64,000 bases of DNA from Thermaerobacillus caldiproteolyticus (GTDB lineage: Bacteria; Bacillota; Bacilli; Bacillales; Anoxybacillaceae), in assembly GCF_013761245.1 (NCBI RefSeq), contig NZ_JACDUT010000004.1:1-64000 (forward strand), in the 5' to 3' direction. A model generated the notes under the pieces. It was not told the DNA's origin. It was given only the letters and a program-made list of their open reading frames with translations, and did not search any database. The translations under genes were made by a program, and so were the position numbers. Shown in pieces: positions 34,326-41,719 of the stretch. Every line of letters begins with the position of its first letter. The first letter of the stretch is position 1.

Positions 34326-34357
34326 AAAAGGGCAGGTTGAGTTAATCTGTCCTTTTG
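34326..34357 (+). terminator. Terminator after the YjcZ pair
   Basis: AAAAGGGCAG, 11 bases, CTGTCCTTTT. Confidence 0.65.
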
Positions 34358-34394
34358 TCATATAGACTTCTGAAATGAAAGGAGGATGAATTAA

Positions 34395-34535
34395 ATGCCG
34401 TTTTTTGGATTTGGTAGAAGAGACTTCTTTTTTCGTGACGACTTTAGAAGAAGACGGTTTTTCCCCTTTAGAAGAAGACGGTTTTTCCCGTTTTTCCCCT
34501 TTGAAGACGACTTTAGAAGAAGACGCAGATTCTAA
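34395..34535 (+). CDS. Phe/Arg-rich repetitive peptide
   Basis: 46 residues made almost only of F, R, D and P: PFFGFGRRDFFFRDD, then FRRRRFFPF repeated, ending DDFRRRRRF. The ATG follows AAAGGAGG. The DNA has a direct repeat of about 24 bases encoding FRRRRFFPF. Low-complexity, highly basic peptides of this kind occur among spore and coat proteins, which fits its YjcZ neighbours, but this is inference. Confidence 0.7.
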   Translation: MPFFGFGRRDFFFRDDFRRRRFFPFRRRRFFPFFPFEDDFRRRRRF

Positions 34536-34539
34536 TTAA

Positions 34540-34989
34540 GCAAATGATGTAAACAGTGTTTCCATGGGCCTACGGGCCTTTTTTTATAGAGAAAGATCAT
34601 CTGCTGTGAAATAAAAAAATCCACATTTAATTTTTTTGCAATGGTTTATTGCACGAAACTAAAGGGATTGTCGTAGCAGTCTCCATCTTAAACCTTTAGC
34701 TTAATAAGGATTTTTCGCTCGGAAGTGGCTCGATTTTAAATGTTTTATACTCATTTAATCCCTTAAACACAAATCCATCCTTTAATAAAATTTTACGGTA
34801 TTAAATCCTGTTCTTTTATCCTAATTTGGATAGTATGGATTCAAGTGAATGAAGCACTTCTTTAACTATCTGTTTGCTGGATCAGTTGAGTATCTTTTTG
34901 ATAACCCCCTCTCCTAGAAATAATGAATGCTCTTTCATTATCCTGAGTAAACCCTATTTTCAGTACCAATGAATTCACAATCCAAATCA
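34540..34989. other. No gene recognised
   Basis: Contains a weak GGGCCTACGGGCC hairpin with T-tract (about 34,567) after the FR-rich gene. The rest is AT-rich with stops in all frames. Confidence 0.5.
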
Positions 34990-35040
34990 AAAAAAGAGTT
35001 GGAAAATGTTATAAGAAAACGTTCCAAGCTCTTTTTTATT
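34990..35040. terminator. Bidirectional terminator
   Basis: AAGAGTTGGAA and TTCCAAGCTCTT pair around AATGTT...AACG, with A-run before and T-run after. Confidence 0.75.
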
Positions 35041-35048
35041 TAAGGTCT

Positions 35049-35085
35049 GTTATTCAACAAAACCACCCGTTAGCTCAATAAGATT
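35049..35085. repeat. Imperfect palindrome, copy S8
   Basis: TTATTCAACAAAACC and GTTAGCTCAATAAG around ACCC, just past the 3' end of the small membrane protein gene. Confidence 0.55.
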
Positions 35086-35089
35086 ATTG

Positions 35090-35431
35090 TTACATAGAAG
35101 TTATGAGTAACATAAGAAACATCAGACCAGCCAAAGAAACACTTAAAAGAATGCTTAAAACAGACGTAATTGAGTTATTTTTAAAATCCCTTATCCCAAA
35201 AATAAGACCACCTAAAACTGCCCCCCACCATAAAACATCAGCGATTACTTGCGGAAAACTTGCTAATACTTCTGTAAAAAATAATGTAAACAAAAGTAAT
35301 TGAAAAACAAGAGAGATACGTACACCCCAACTTGGTTTATTGAAAATATTCTTGTTTTTAATGTGCAAAGTAATACCAACAGTACAAGCCATAAAAACAA
35401 GTATCATTACAAATATCATAATTAACCCCAT
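35090..35431 (-). CDS. Four-span small membrane protein of unknown function
   Basis: 113 residues with four hydrophobic segments (GLIMIFVMILVFMACTVGI, VRISLVFQLLLFTLFFTEV, IADVLWWGAVLGGLIFGIR, VLSILLSVSLAGLMFLMLLI) and little else. ATG at 35,431 behind GGAGAGGA. An IS inserted 40 bases upstream may have removed its promoter. No family recognised. Confidence 0.7.
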   Translation of the reverse strand: MGLIMIFVMILVFMACTVGITLHIKNKNIFNKPSWGVRISLVFQLLLFTLFFTEVLASFPQVIADVLWWGAVLGGLIFGIRDFKNNSITSVLSILLSVSLAGLMFLMLLITSM

Positions 35432-35491
35432 TATAAGTCCTCTCCAATACTTGAATTTGAGTCAATATTTTGGACACAAAAAAGTTAAGTT

Positions 35492-36370
35492 CTACGCTGA
35501 TTGTTTGATTTGATCTTCTACAGATTGGGGAGTTTTGTACCCCGAACTGCTATGTATTCTTTTTCTGTTGTACCAACCTTCAATAAACTGAAACATCGCT
35601 AGTTTGGCAGAGTGGTAGTCTAGATATTGCACATGGTTTACTTCTTCTTTCTTTCAAATGGCGTGAAATGACTCGATACAGGCATTATCATAAGGGCAGC
35701 CTTTTTGGCTAAACGATTGAATGATGCCGTGAGATTGAACATATTGTGTAAACTCAAAGCTTGTATATTGTGAACCTAAATCCGTGTGCAGGAGTAAACC
35801 TTTGGTTGGTTTCTGGACTGAGTAAGCGTTTTCTAAAGCTCTTATTACCAAGTCTGTTGTCATCGAACGTGAAAATGAATAGCCCACCACTTTTTTAGAG
35901 TGTAAATCCATGACGGAAGCTAAATAACACCAGCCATCTTTCAGCGTATGGATGCAGGTGATATCGGCTGCCCATTTCTCATTGATGGTTGTGGTAGAGA
36001 AGTCTCTTTCCAACAGGTTTTTACGTTCAAGTACTTTTTCCCGACTGGAGTGTGGCCGGTATTTTTTCCTGGTAATCGAGCGAATCTCTGCTTTTGCCAT
36101 TAGACGCTGCACACGCTTCAAACTCACTGAACATCCGTCTTTAAGCAGCGTTTGATGAATTTTCGGAGCTCCATATCGTTCTTTACTCTCTTGATGGATC
36201 TGAATGATTTTCTTGGTTAACTCTCGGTTTTCACGCTCATGGTTTGACTCTGTTTTGTGTAATGAGTGATAGTACGTACTTCTAGGAACAGACAGCACGT
36301 CACACATCATCTGAACCGGGTACTGTTTCTTGTATTCATCAATAAAATCGATAAGCTCTGTATCGTTTAC
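35492..36370 (-). pseudogene. IS3-family transposase orfB with internal stop
   Basis: The integrase domain is recognisable: INEKWAADITCIHT (first Asp), LLLHTDLGSQYTSFEF (second Asp) and CPYDNACIESFHA (Glu). Directly after ESFHAI a TGA stop interrupts; in the same frame KKEEVNHVQYLDY and RKRIHSSSGYKTPQSVEDQI continue to the natural stop at 35,492. The upstream part continues from the orfA frame, as in the usual programmed frameshift. The copy is probably dead. Confidence 0.8.
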
Positions 36371-36642
36371 TTTTTCGCGAATATGGCCATAGCCTTTTTT
36401 AGGATTTCAATCTCCTGTTTTAACCGAAGGTTTTCCTTTTGAATAGCTGCCAGCTCTTTGGGAGTGAGGAATTCTTCCCCCGTTCCAATAGGAGTAAATT
36501 TCTTGATCCATTTATAGATTGTCACCTCAGAAACGGCATATTCGTTACTTAATTCTTTCACAGAGGTACCGGAATGATATAAGTCTACCACTGTTTTCTT
36601 AAAATCTTTATTGTATTTTTTGCCTGTATTTTTACGTTCCAT
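36367..36642 (-). CDS. IS3-family transposase orfA
   Basis: 91 residues: a helix-turn-helix (KDFKKTVVDLYHSGTSVKEL SNEYAVSEVTIYKWIKKF) and a leucine-zipper C-terminus (LAAIQKENLRLKQEIEILKK). It ends at a slippery A-rich stretch (GCGAAAAAG) where the frameshift into orfB would occur. Confidence 0.85.
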   Translation of the reverse strand: MERKNTGKKYNKDFKKTVVDLYHSGTSVKELSNEYAVSEVTIYKWIKKFTPIGTGEEFLTPKELAAIQKENLRLKQEIEILKKAMAIFAKK

Positions 36643-36696
36643 ACGGACACATCCTTCCTTGAACTACATTGTAAGGACTTAACTAAGATGTGTCCA

Positions 36697-37094
36697 TAAA
36701 ACTATACTAACTCCATATGGCGTGCCGTGTAAGCAGGACTTTTGAAAGAGGAGAAAGCATAAAAAAGGCGGAGTAAGACTAAGTATAGTTCTGATAATAT
36801 GGAGAAACAATACAAATAACATAGTTAAATCGAGTGTAAAATTCGTATAGATTAATCAAAATTAATTGGCACCTTATTTCGCGCAATGACAACAGCCATT
36901 GGCATGCTTTGATTCAACTTGCGAATTGGCGTGTTAAAAGGGATGTTGAAACGAAATTTTCTCTTGGAATTGAAAGGTTACGAGGAAATTTATTGTGAGA
37001 AGCTAATGAACGAACGTTGGTGTTAATTATGGTAAAATAGAATAAATAAACTTTTTAAAATCAGATAACTAAAGTATTTAAAGGAGAGATATTG
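36697..37094. other. No gene recognised
   Basis: AT-rich DNA containing AAAAAAGGCGGAGTAAGACT (36,761) that is partly mirrored by ACTCCGCCCTTTTT at 37,443. No frame is supported. Confidence 0.45.
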
Positions 37095-37217
37095 TTGAAT
37101 ACATTCGGAATTTTAGGTTTCGTTTTTGGAATTTTGGCTTTTACTACTACACTAAGTTCCAAGAAAAAAATTGAAGAATTAGAACAAAGAATTAGTCAAT
37201 TAGAAAATAACAAATAG
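37095..37217 (+). CDS. 40-residue membrane/coiled-coil peptide
   Basis: TTG start behind AAGGAGAG. It is one hydrophobic helix (NTFGILGFVFGILAFTTTL) followed by a charged coiled-coil segment (SKKKIEELEQRISQLENN). Function unknown. Confidence 0.6.
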   Translation: MNTFGILGFVFGILAFTTTLSSKKKIEELEQRISQLENNK

Positions 37218-37310
37218 GGTACAGAAAATTAAACAATAGTGATTGTTGAAAATAGTATTTGTGTATTGTGTTAACGGATGCTTTAGTTTAAATGGTAAGA
37301 GTAACTTTAA

Positions 37311-37347
37311 AAAAGCTTGAGGATGGATTTTCCTCAAGCTTTTTTAT
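37311..37347. terminator. Strong hairpin terminator
   Basis: AAAAAGCTTGAGG, 9 bases, CCTCAAGCTTTTTT. Confidence 0.85.
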
Positions 37348-37452
37348 GAGCAACTTACTATGTGATTTTTGCTACGAATGAGTGTGGAATTGATGTTGTG
37401 ATTAAAGATTTTCTCCACAAAAACGGAACTATTTAGAGTAAGACTCCGCCCT

Positions 37453-37530
37453 TTTTAGCTGGCCTGTTAAATTGCGGTGTTGAGTTTTAGACCACATAAA
37501 AAGATCGAAATAAATCAGTCTTTTTGTGTG
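37453..37530 (+). repeat. Second copy of the repeat at 29,590-29,670
   Basis: CTGTTAAATTGCGGTGTTGA then GTTTTAGACCACATAAAAAG and a worn GATCGA/TCAGTC hairpin. Confidence 0.55.
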
Positions 37531-37600
37531 TTGTTCCAACCATGGCACTTATAAACGGAAAGCAAGCATTTTAGCAATCCTCAAATACTCAGAAAGGGGA

Positions 37601-37750
37601 TTACCAGAATCCGAATCCTGGTCCATAACCACCGCCGAAGCCATATCCTCCCCGGAAACCGCCAAAGCAGCCACAACCAACAATGATTAATAAGATGAAC
37701 AGAACGACGATAAATGCAAGGCCACCACCTGCATATCCTCCACCACTCAT
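37601..37750 (-). CDS. YjcZ-family sporulation peptide
   Basis: 49 residues: SGGGYAGGGLAFIVVLFILL, then IIVGCGCFGGFRGGYGFGGG and a short aromatic tail. The ATG at 37,750 follows TGGAGGTG. It is the best-formed of the three YjcZ genes in the element. YjcZ-family genes are usually expressed in sporulation. Confidence 0.85.
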   Translation of the reverse strand: MSGGGYAGGGLAFIVVLFILLIIVGCGCFGGFRGGYGFGGGYGPGFGFW

Positions 37751-37854
37751 TTAATGACACCTCCATTTATTAGCCTACAGTTTATAATACGGGACTTTTT
37801 ATCAGTTTGATTGGACTCTTATCATTTTCCGCGAATGCTGATTATTTGTTATTG

Positions 37855-37885
37855 GATTATACTGCTCCGTTAGTTGAACAGGAAA
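37855..37885. repeat. Palindrome half, copy S9
   Basis: ACTGCTCCGTTAGTTGAACAGG; on the minus strand CCTGTTCAACTAACGGAGCA. The other arm is lost. Confidence 0.4.
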
Positions 37886-38142
37886 ACTAAAACCAGAGCC
37901 GTTGAAAAAAGGGGGGCGGAGATCCTGGTTTATATGAGTCTTTATTGTGTATTCATTGCCCCATCAGTCAGAAAAGAGAAGCTGGAGAAATGGTGCAAGC
38001 AAGTATGAAATTTCGCATAAGAAAGGAAGAAAAAAATATGATGCCTTTTTTTAATGATCCTAAAGCTCAATCGGTATTACAGAAGTGTATAATATTTATT
38101 AGGCTATTATAAATCAAAAAAGTATATAGGGTGTATAGTTGT

Positions 38143-38153
38143 ATCAGTACAAC
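38143..38153 (+). other. attR core of the yhbH element
   Basis: ATCAGTACAAC, identical to attL. On its left the element ends GTATATAGGGTGTATAGTTGT, the mirror of the left end. To its right yhbH resumes in frame with CGT CAT TCT ACT TTA ATG. Confidence 0.88.
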
Positions 38154-38291
38154 CGTCATTCTACTTTAATGTCCGCCTATAAAAACATTAAAGACGAAAA
38201 ATTCCGCTATTACATCCTCAAACAAAAATCTGATGTCTTCTATGCGATGAAAACATTCTTCCGTAAAGAAGAGAATAAAGCGTTCGTATGA
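38154..38291 (+). CDS. yhbH: YhbH C-terminal fragment, displaced 19.2 kb
   Basis: The 45 codons [20 protein letters not shown], then [20 protein letters not shown] and a TGA at 38,289-38,291, are the conserved C-terminus of YhbH. There is no start codon or ribosome binding site, so the fragment is meaningful only after joining to codon 341 at 18,975. Its sequence shows no stops or shifts, so it appears still under selection. Confidence 0.93.
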   Translation, partial: RHSTLMSAYKNIKDEKFRYYILKQKSDVFYAMKTFFRKEENKAFV

Positions 38292-38322
38292 ATCCTCTGC
38301 ATGAAGCAGGGGATTTTTGTTT
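38291..38322 (+). terminator. Terminator of the original yhbH gene
   Basis: AATCCTCTGC, ATGAA, GCAGGGGATTTTTGTTTT, starting at the yhbH stop codon. Confidence 0.85.
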
Positions 38323-38492
38323 TGGCATCTCGATAAGAAGCGGAAAATGATATACAAGCTAGCTAAGGGGGAGTAATAGTGGTAGAGAGAGATTTTTCTT
38401 CTCCGAAAATTTTACGAATGTTTCTCATATTTAGGAATGTCTATGTTGCTACATGCAGAGCAGGGCTTTCCGAACAAATAATGATTGTATGG

Positions 38493-38521
38493 AACCTAGC
38501 CGGATTCGGTTAGGTTTTTTT
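38493..38521 (+). terminator. Isolated terminator before the efflux operon
   Basis: AACCTAGCC, 6 bases, GGTTAGGTTTTTTT. The gene it serves is not evident; the 170 bases before it hold no clear frame. Confidence 0.75.
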
Positions 38522-38595
38522 ATTAAGAAAAAATTAAGAAACAGTCTACATAATAGGCTTATCCAAGTTACCTATAGATAAGGAAAGGAGAATTG

Positions 38596-39546
38596 ATGTT
38601 GAAAAAATGGGTGATCATTTTCGTCATTGCGATTGTAGTCATTGGAGGCGGTGTGTGGTTTTTTGCCAAAGGAAAAGAAGAACCAACGATGGCGCAGGTG
38701 CAGACCGCTTCTGTACAAAGAGGAAAACTGGAAGTGAAGGTGAGTGGTTCTGGAACTGTTCAACCTGTTACGAGTACGGATATCAAAGCGACTGCTACCA
38801 AAGAAGTAGACGAAGTACTTGTTTCTGAAGGAGAGAAGGTGAAGGAAGGGCAAGAGTTAATCACATTTACGGATGGAAGTGAGGCAATTACAGCACCGGC
38901 AGATGGAACAGTAACATCGCTTGACGTGGCGGAAGGAGATCGTGTAGCAAATGGGCAAGTTGTCGCCCATATTACGAATTATGATGACTTGCAAGTAACG
39001 GTGCAAATCGATGAGTTAGATATTCCAAAAGTAAAAGTGGGACAAACAGCAAGTATAAAGATAAATGCCTTTCCGGATACAACATATACGGGAAAAGTGA
39101 CATCAATTGCAAATGAAGGAACCGTGTCGAATGGGGTTTCGACATTTGATGTGACTGTTCATATTGACAAACCAACGAATGTAAAAGTCGGGATGACAGC
39201 TGAAGCGAGCATTTTAGTACAAAGCAAAGACAATGTATTATATGTGCCGATTGAAGCCGTTCATACAGTAAATAACGAAAAGTTTGTGCTTGTTGCTAAT
39301 CCATCATCTGACGGAGAGGGCACTGCAACACGGCAAGCAGTGAAAACAGGAATTAACAATGAAGATTATGTAGAAATTACGGAAGGTCTCACAGAAGGAG
39401 AGGTTGTCCAGTTGCCAAGAGTATCCGCTTCGTCTTCGAATAATGAACAAATGCGCGTCGGCAGAATGATGGGCGGAATGGGAGGAATACCCGGCATGGG
39501 CTCTTCAGGCGGCATGAATCGTAGAACAATGAATGGAGGGAGATGA
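38596..39546 (+). CDS. MacA/HlyD-type membrane-fusion (adaptor) protein
   Basis: Adaptor subunit of a MacAB-like ABC efflux system, 316 residues. It has one N-terminal membrane anchor (about 5-22), a biotinyl-lipoyl-like domain (VLVSEGEKVKEGQELITF and APADGTVTSLDVAEGDRVAN), a beta-barrel region (KVGQTASIKINAFPDTTYTG) and a Gly/Met-rich C-terminal tail. ATG at 38,596, 5 bases after AAAGGAG. It is first of three co-directional genes (6-base gap to the ATPase gene), followed by a two-component pair. B. subtilis relatives are YknX and YvrP. The substrate is unknown. Confidence 0.9.
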   Translation: MLKKWVIIFVIAIVVIGGGVWFFAKGKEEPTMAQVQTASVQRGKLEVKVSGSGTVQPVTSTDIKATATKEVDEVLVSEGEKVKEGQELITFTDGSEAITAPADGTVTSLDVAEGDRVANGQVVAHITNYDDLQVTVQIDELDIPKVKVGQTASIKINAFPDTTYTGKVTSIANEGTVSNGVSTFDVTVHIDKPTNVKVGMTAEASILVQSKDNVLYVPIEAVHTVNNEKFVLVANPSSDGEGTATRQAVKTGINNEDYVEITEGLTEGEVVQLPRVSASSSNNEQMRVGRMMGGMGGIPGMGSSGGMNRRTMNGGR

Positions 39547-39552
39547 TCGAGA

Positions 39553-40263
39553 ATGGCTGCACCGATTATTCAAATTGAAAATATGACAAAGACGTATACG
39601 CTCGGAGGAGAAGTGGTTCACGCACTGCGGGGCGTCTCTCTCCAAATTGAAAAAGGAGATTTTCTTGCGATTATCGGTCCTTCTGGTTCAGGGAAGTCCA
39701 CGTTCATGAATATGATTGGCTGTCTTGATCGCCCTGACTCAGGGAGCTATATTCTTGATGGAAAAGAAATAGAAAAAATGAAAGACAATGAGCTTGCGAC
39801 TATTCGAAATGAAAAAATCGGATTCGTTTTTCAAAACTTTCATCTATTAGCAAAACTAACAGCGTTAGAGAATGTCGAACTACCTTTATTATATCGTGGA
39901 GTGAAAGTGAAGGAACGCAAAAAAATCGCTTATGAATGCCTAGAAAAAGTCGGTTTAAAAGATCGCGCCCATCATTTACCTAACCAGCTCTCTGGAGGAC
40001 AACAGCAACGAGTTGCCATCGCTCGAGCTCTTGTCGGCAGCCCGCCGATTTTGCTTGCCGATGAGCCGACAGGGGCACTCGACAGCAAGACAAGCAAAGA
40101 GATTATTCAAATTATGAAACAATTAAATGAGCAGGGACATACGATTATTTTGATTACGCACGATTGGGAAGTGGCAAACGAAGCAAAGCGGATTGTCCGT
40201 ATTCAAGATGGCCAATTGTTTGAAGAGAGAGGTGATTTCGTTGGGACTTATTCAATCCGTTAA
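39553..40263 (+). CDS. MacB-type ABC transporter ATPase
   Basis: 236-residue ATPase with Walker [10 protein letters not shown] (about 41-49), Q-loop VFQNFHLL, signature LSGGQQQR and Walker [13 protein letters not shown], plus H-loop THD. It belongs to the LolD/MacB/YknY group that drives substrate extrusion through a four-helix permease. It overlaps the permease gene by 23 bases, implying coupled translation. Confidence 0.95.
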   Translation: MAAPIIQIENMTKTYTLGGEVVHALRGVSLQIEKGDFLAIIGPSGSGKSTFMNMIGCLDRPDSGSYILDGKEIEKMKDNELATIRNEKIGFVFQNFHLLAKLTALENVELPLLYRGVKVKERKKIAYECLEKVGLKDRAHHLPNQLSGGQQQRVAIARALVGSPPILLADEPTGALDSKTSKEIIQIMKQLNEQGHTIILITHDWEVANEAKRIVRIQDGQLFEERGDFVGTYSIR

Positions 40264-41410
40264 AATGGCGCTGCGCAGTATTCAAGGGAATAAATTGCGG
40301 GCATTTTTAACGATGCTAGGAATTATTATCGGCGTCTCTTCTGTCATTGTTCTCATCTCGATTGGTCAAGGTTCGAGCGAACAAGTAACAAATCAAATTA
40401 ATCAGCTAGGAACGAACTTATTAACGGTAAACGTTATGAACTCCGATAGTGTCAAATTGACGACAGACGATGTTGAAAAAATTCGAGATATTCCAGGAGT
40501 AAAAGAAATTGCTCCAGTTGTATCCGGACGGGTCAATGTGAAAAATGGCACGACATCTGCGCAAGTATCTTTAATTGGCACAACCTCCTCCTATCAAGCG
40601 GTGCGCGATGTTCAAGCCAACCAAGGTCGATTTTTGTCCGATATCGATGTAGCGTATCGGCAAAAAATTGTCGTTTTAGGAGCTAACACAGCGCAGACAC
40701 TATTTGGTCTTGATAATCCGGTCGGAAAATATGTACAAGTTGAAGGGACATCGTTCAAAGTAGTCGGAGTCCTTGCTTCAAAAGGTGGTTCGCTTGGACA
40801 AAGCGGCGATGATGTGATTATAATGCCGCTTTCGACTGCACAAAGGTTGGTAAAAAACACAAGTATTCAAACGGTATACATTCAAGGAAAAAATGCAGAA
40901 CAAGTCAATTTTGTTATGGCACAAGTGGAGAGAACATTAGCACGCATGTTTCCTAACACCGAAGATAGCTACAGCGTCTTTAACCAGCAAGATTTAATGG
41001 AGACGATGAGTTCGGTAACCAACACGATGACGCTGATGCTTGGAGGAATCGCCGGCATTTCTCTTTTAGTAGGCGGAATTGGGATTATGAATATTATGCT
41101 TGTGTCTGTGTCAGAGCGAACGAAGGAAATCGGGATTCGAAAAGCAATCGGGGCGAAGCGGAAAGATATTTTGCTGCAATTTTTAATTGAATCAGTTGTG
41201 CTAAGCGCTTTAGGAGGAGTCATTGGCGTGGGACTCGGATTTATCATTGGAAAAGTGCTAGCAACTGCGATGGGGCTGTCGATTTCTTATTCTACTTCCG
41301 TTTCTCTTATTTCCTTTTTATTCTCTCTTTTCGTCGGAGTGGTATTTGGCGTATTTCCTGCTAACAAAGCAGCAAAACTTGACCCGATTCAAGCGCTAAG
41401 ATATGAATAG
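40241..41410 (+). CDS. MacB/FtsX-type ABC transporter permease
   Basis: 389 residues from a TTG at 40,241 (GAGAGGTGAT upstream). One N-terminal membrane helix ([20 protein letters not shown]...) is followed by a large extracytoplasmic MacB_PCD domain (about 45-240) and three C-terminal helices (MLGGIAGISLLVGGIGIMNI, IGVGLGFIIGKVLA, ISFLFSLFVGVVFGVFPANK). SVSERTKEIGIRKAIGAKRK is the family's coupling motif. Works with the preceding ATPase and adaptor. Confidence 0.94.
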   Translation: MGLIQSVKMALRSIQGNKLRAFLTMLGIIIGVSSVIVLISIGQGSSEQVTNQINQLGTNLLTVNVMNSDSVKLTTDDVEKIRDIPGVKEIAPVVSGRVNVKNGTTSAQVSLIGTTSSYQAVRDVQANQGRFLSDIDVAYRQKIVVLGANTAQTLFGLDNPVGKYVQVEGTSFKVVGVLASKGGSLGQSGDDVIIMPLSTAQRLVKNTSIQTVYIQGKNAEQVNFVMAQVERTLARMFPNTEDSYSVFNQQDLMETMSSVTNTMTLMLGGIAGISLLVGGIGIMNIMLVSVSERTKEIGIRKAIGAKRKDILLQFLIESVVLSALGGVIGVGLGFIIGKVLATAMGLSISYSTSVSLISFLFSLFVGVVFGVFPANKAAKLDPIQALRYE

Positions 41411-41719
41411 AAGGAGAAAGGACGAGTTAAAAAATGTTCTCCCGCCGAGAAATGCTTGATTTCGATAGCGGAAAGTTGGCGCTGCGAGCCGAGTGAGACA
41501 GTGAAAAAGCAGAGGCGGCGCAAAATAGCTCTCGGAGCAAAGGTTCTTTGATCGCAGAAGGTGCTTGTCACTTCAAGAGAGAAGGTTATTTTAGATAATC
41601 TGACGCCCCTCTCTTGTCCGCAGAATGTCGCAATGGATGAAGAGTTCGGCCATAGGAAGCGATCGCTTTTGGCGACCGCTTTGTCTTATTATTAGTATAG
41701 GAGAAAGGTGGAGCAATCG
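41411..41719. other. Intergenic stretch between efflux operon and two-component genes
   Basis: No gene. A GCGATCGC-centred hairpin (AGCGATCGCTTTTGGCGACCGCT region, about 41,659) lies before the response regulator gene; it is not a clear terminator. Confidence 0.4.

Larger units (their letters stand above)
35471..36696 (-). mobile_element. IS3-family insertion sequence (IS150 type), 1226 bp
   Basis: The ends are terminal inverted repeats: TGGACACAAAAAAGTTAAGT on the left and, read inward from the right, TGGACACATCTTAGTTAAGT. The two transposase frames are on the minus strand. No 3-bp target duplication is evident, suggesting later rearrangement of a flank. Confidence 0.85.
18965..38153. mobile_element. 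19.2-kb intervening element inside yhbH (serine-recombinase, prophage-derived)
   Basis: The element is bounded by direct 11-bp cores ATCAGTACAAC at 18,965-18,975 and 38,143-38,153; one excision unit is 19,178 bp. It interrupts yhbH in frame. A full-length large serine recombinase lies near the left end. The interior shows a decayed prophage (two broken XRE repressors, small early genes, a damaged tyrosine recombinase, a broken ArpU, Gp37-like and glucosaminidase remnants) plus accessory single genes and an IS. By analogy with the sigK skin element (SpoIVCA) and spsM/SPbeta (SprA), it may be excised in the mother cell to rebuild yhbH. Excision is inferred; an ordinary stranded prophage is the alternative. 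Confidence 0.9.

Noticed and set aside
36761-37460. AAAAAAGGCGGAGT and ACTCCGCCCTTTTT as ends of a small mobile unit
   Set aside because: The shared inverted part is only about 12 bases and the interior shows no gene or target duplication; chance or terminator relics are equally likely.
38166-38357. Minus-strand 63-codon frame at the right end of the element
   Set aside because: It is the antisense of the YhbH C-terminal exon, whose plus-strand codons match the family.
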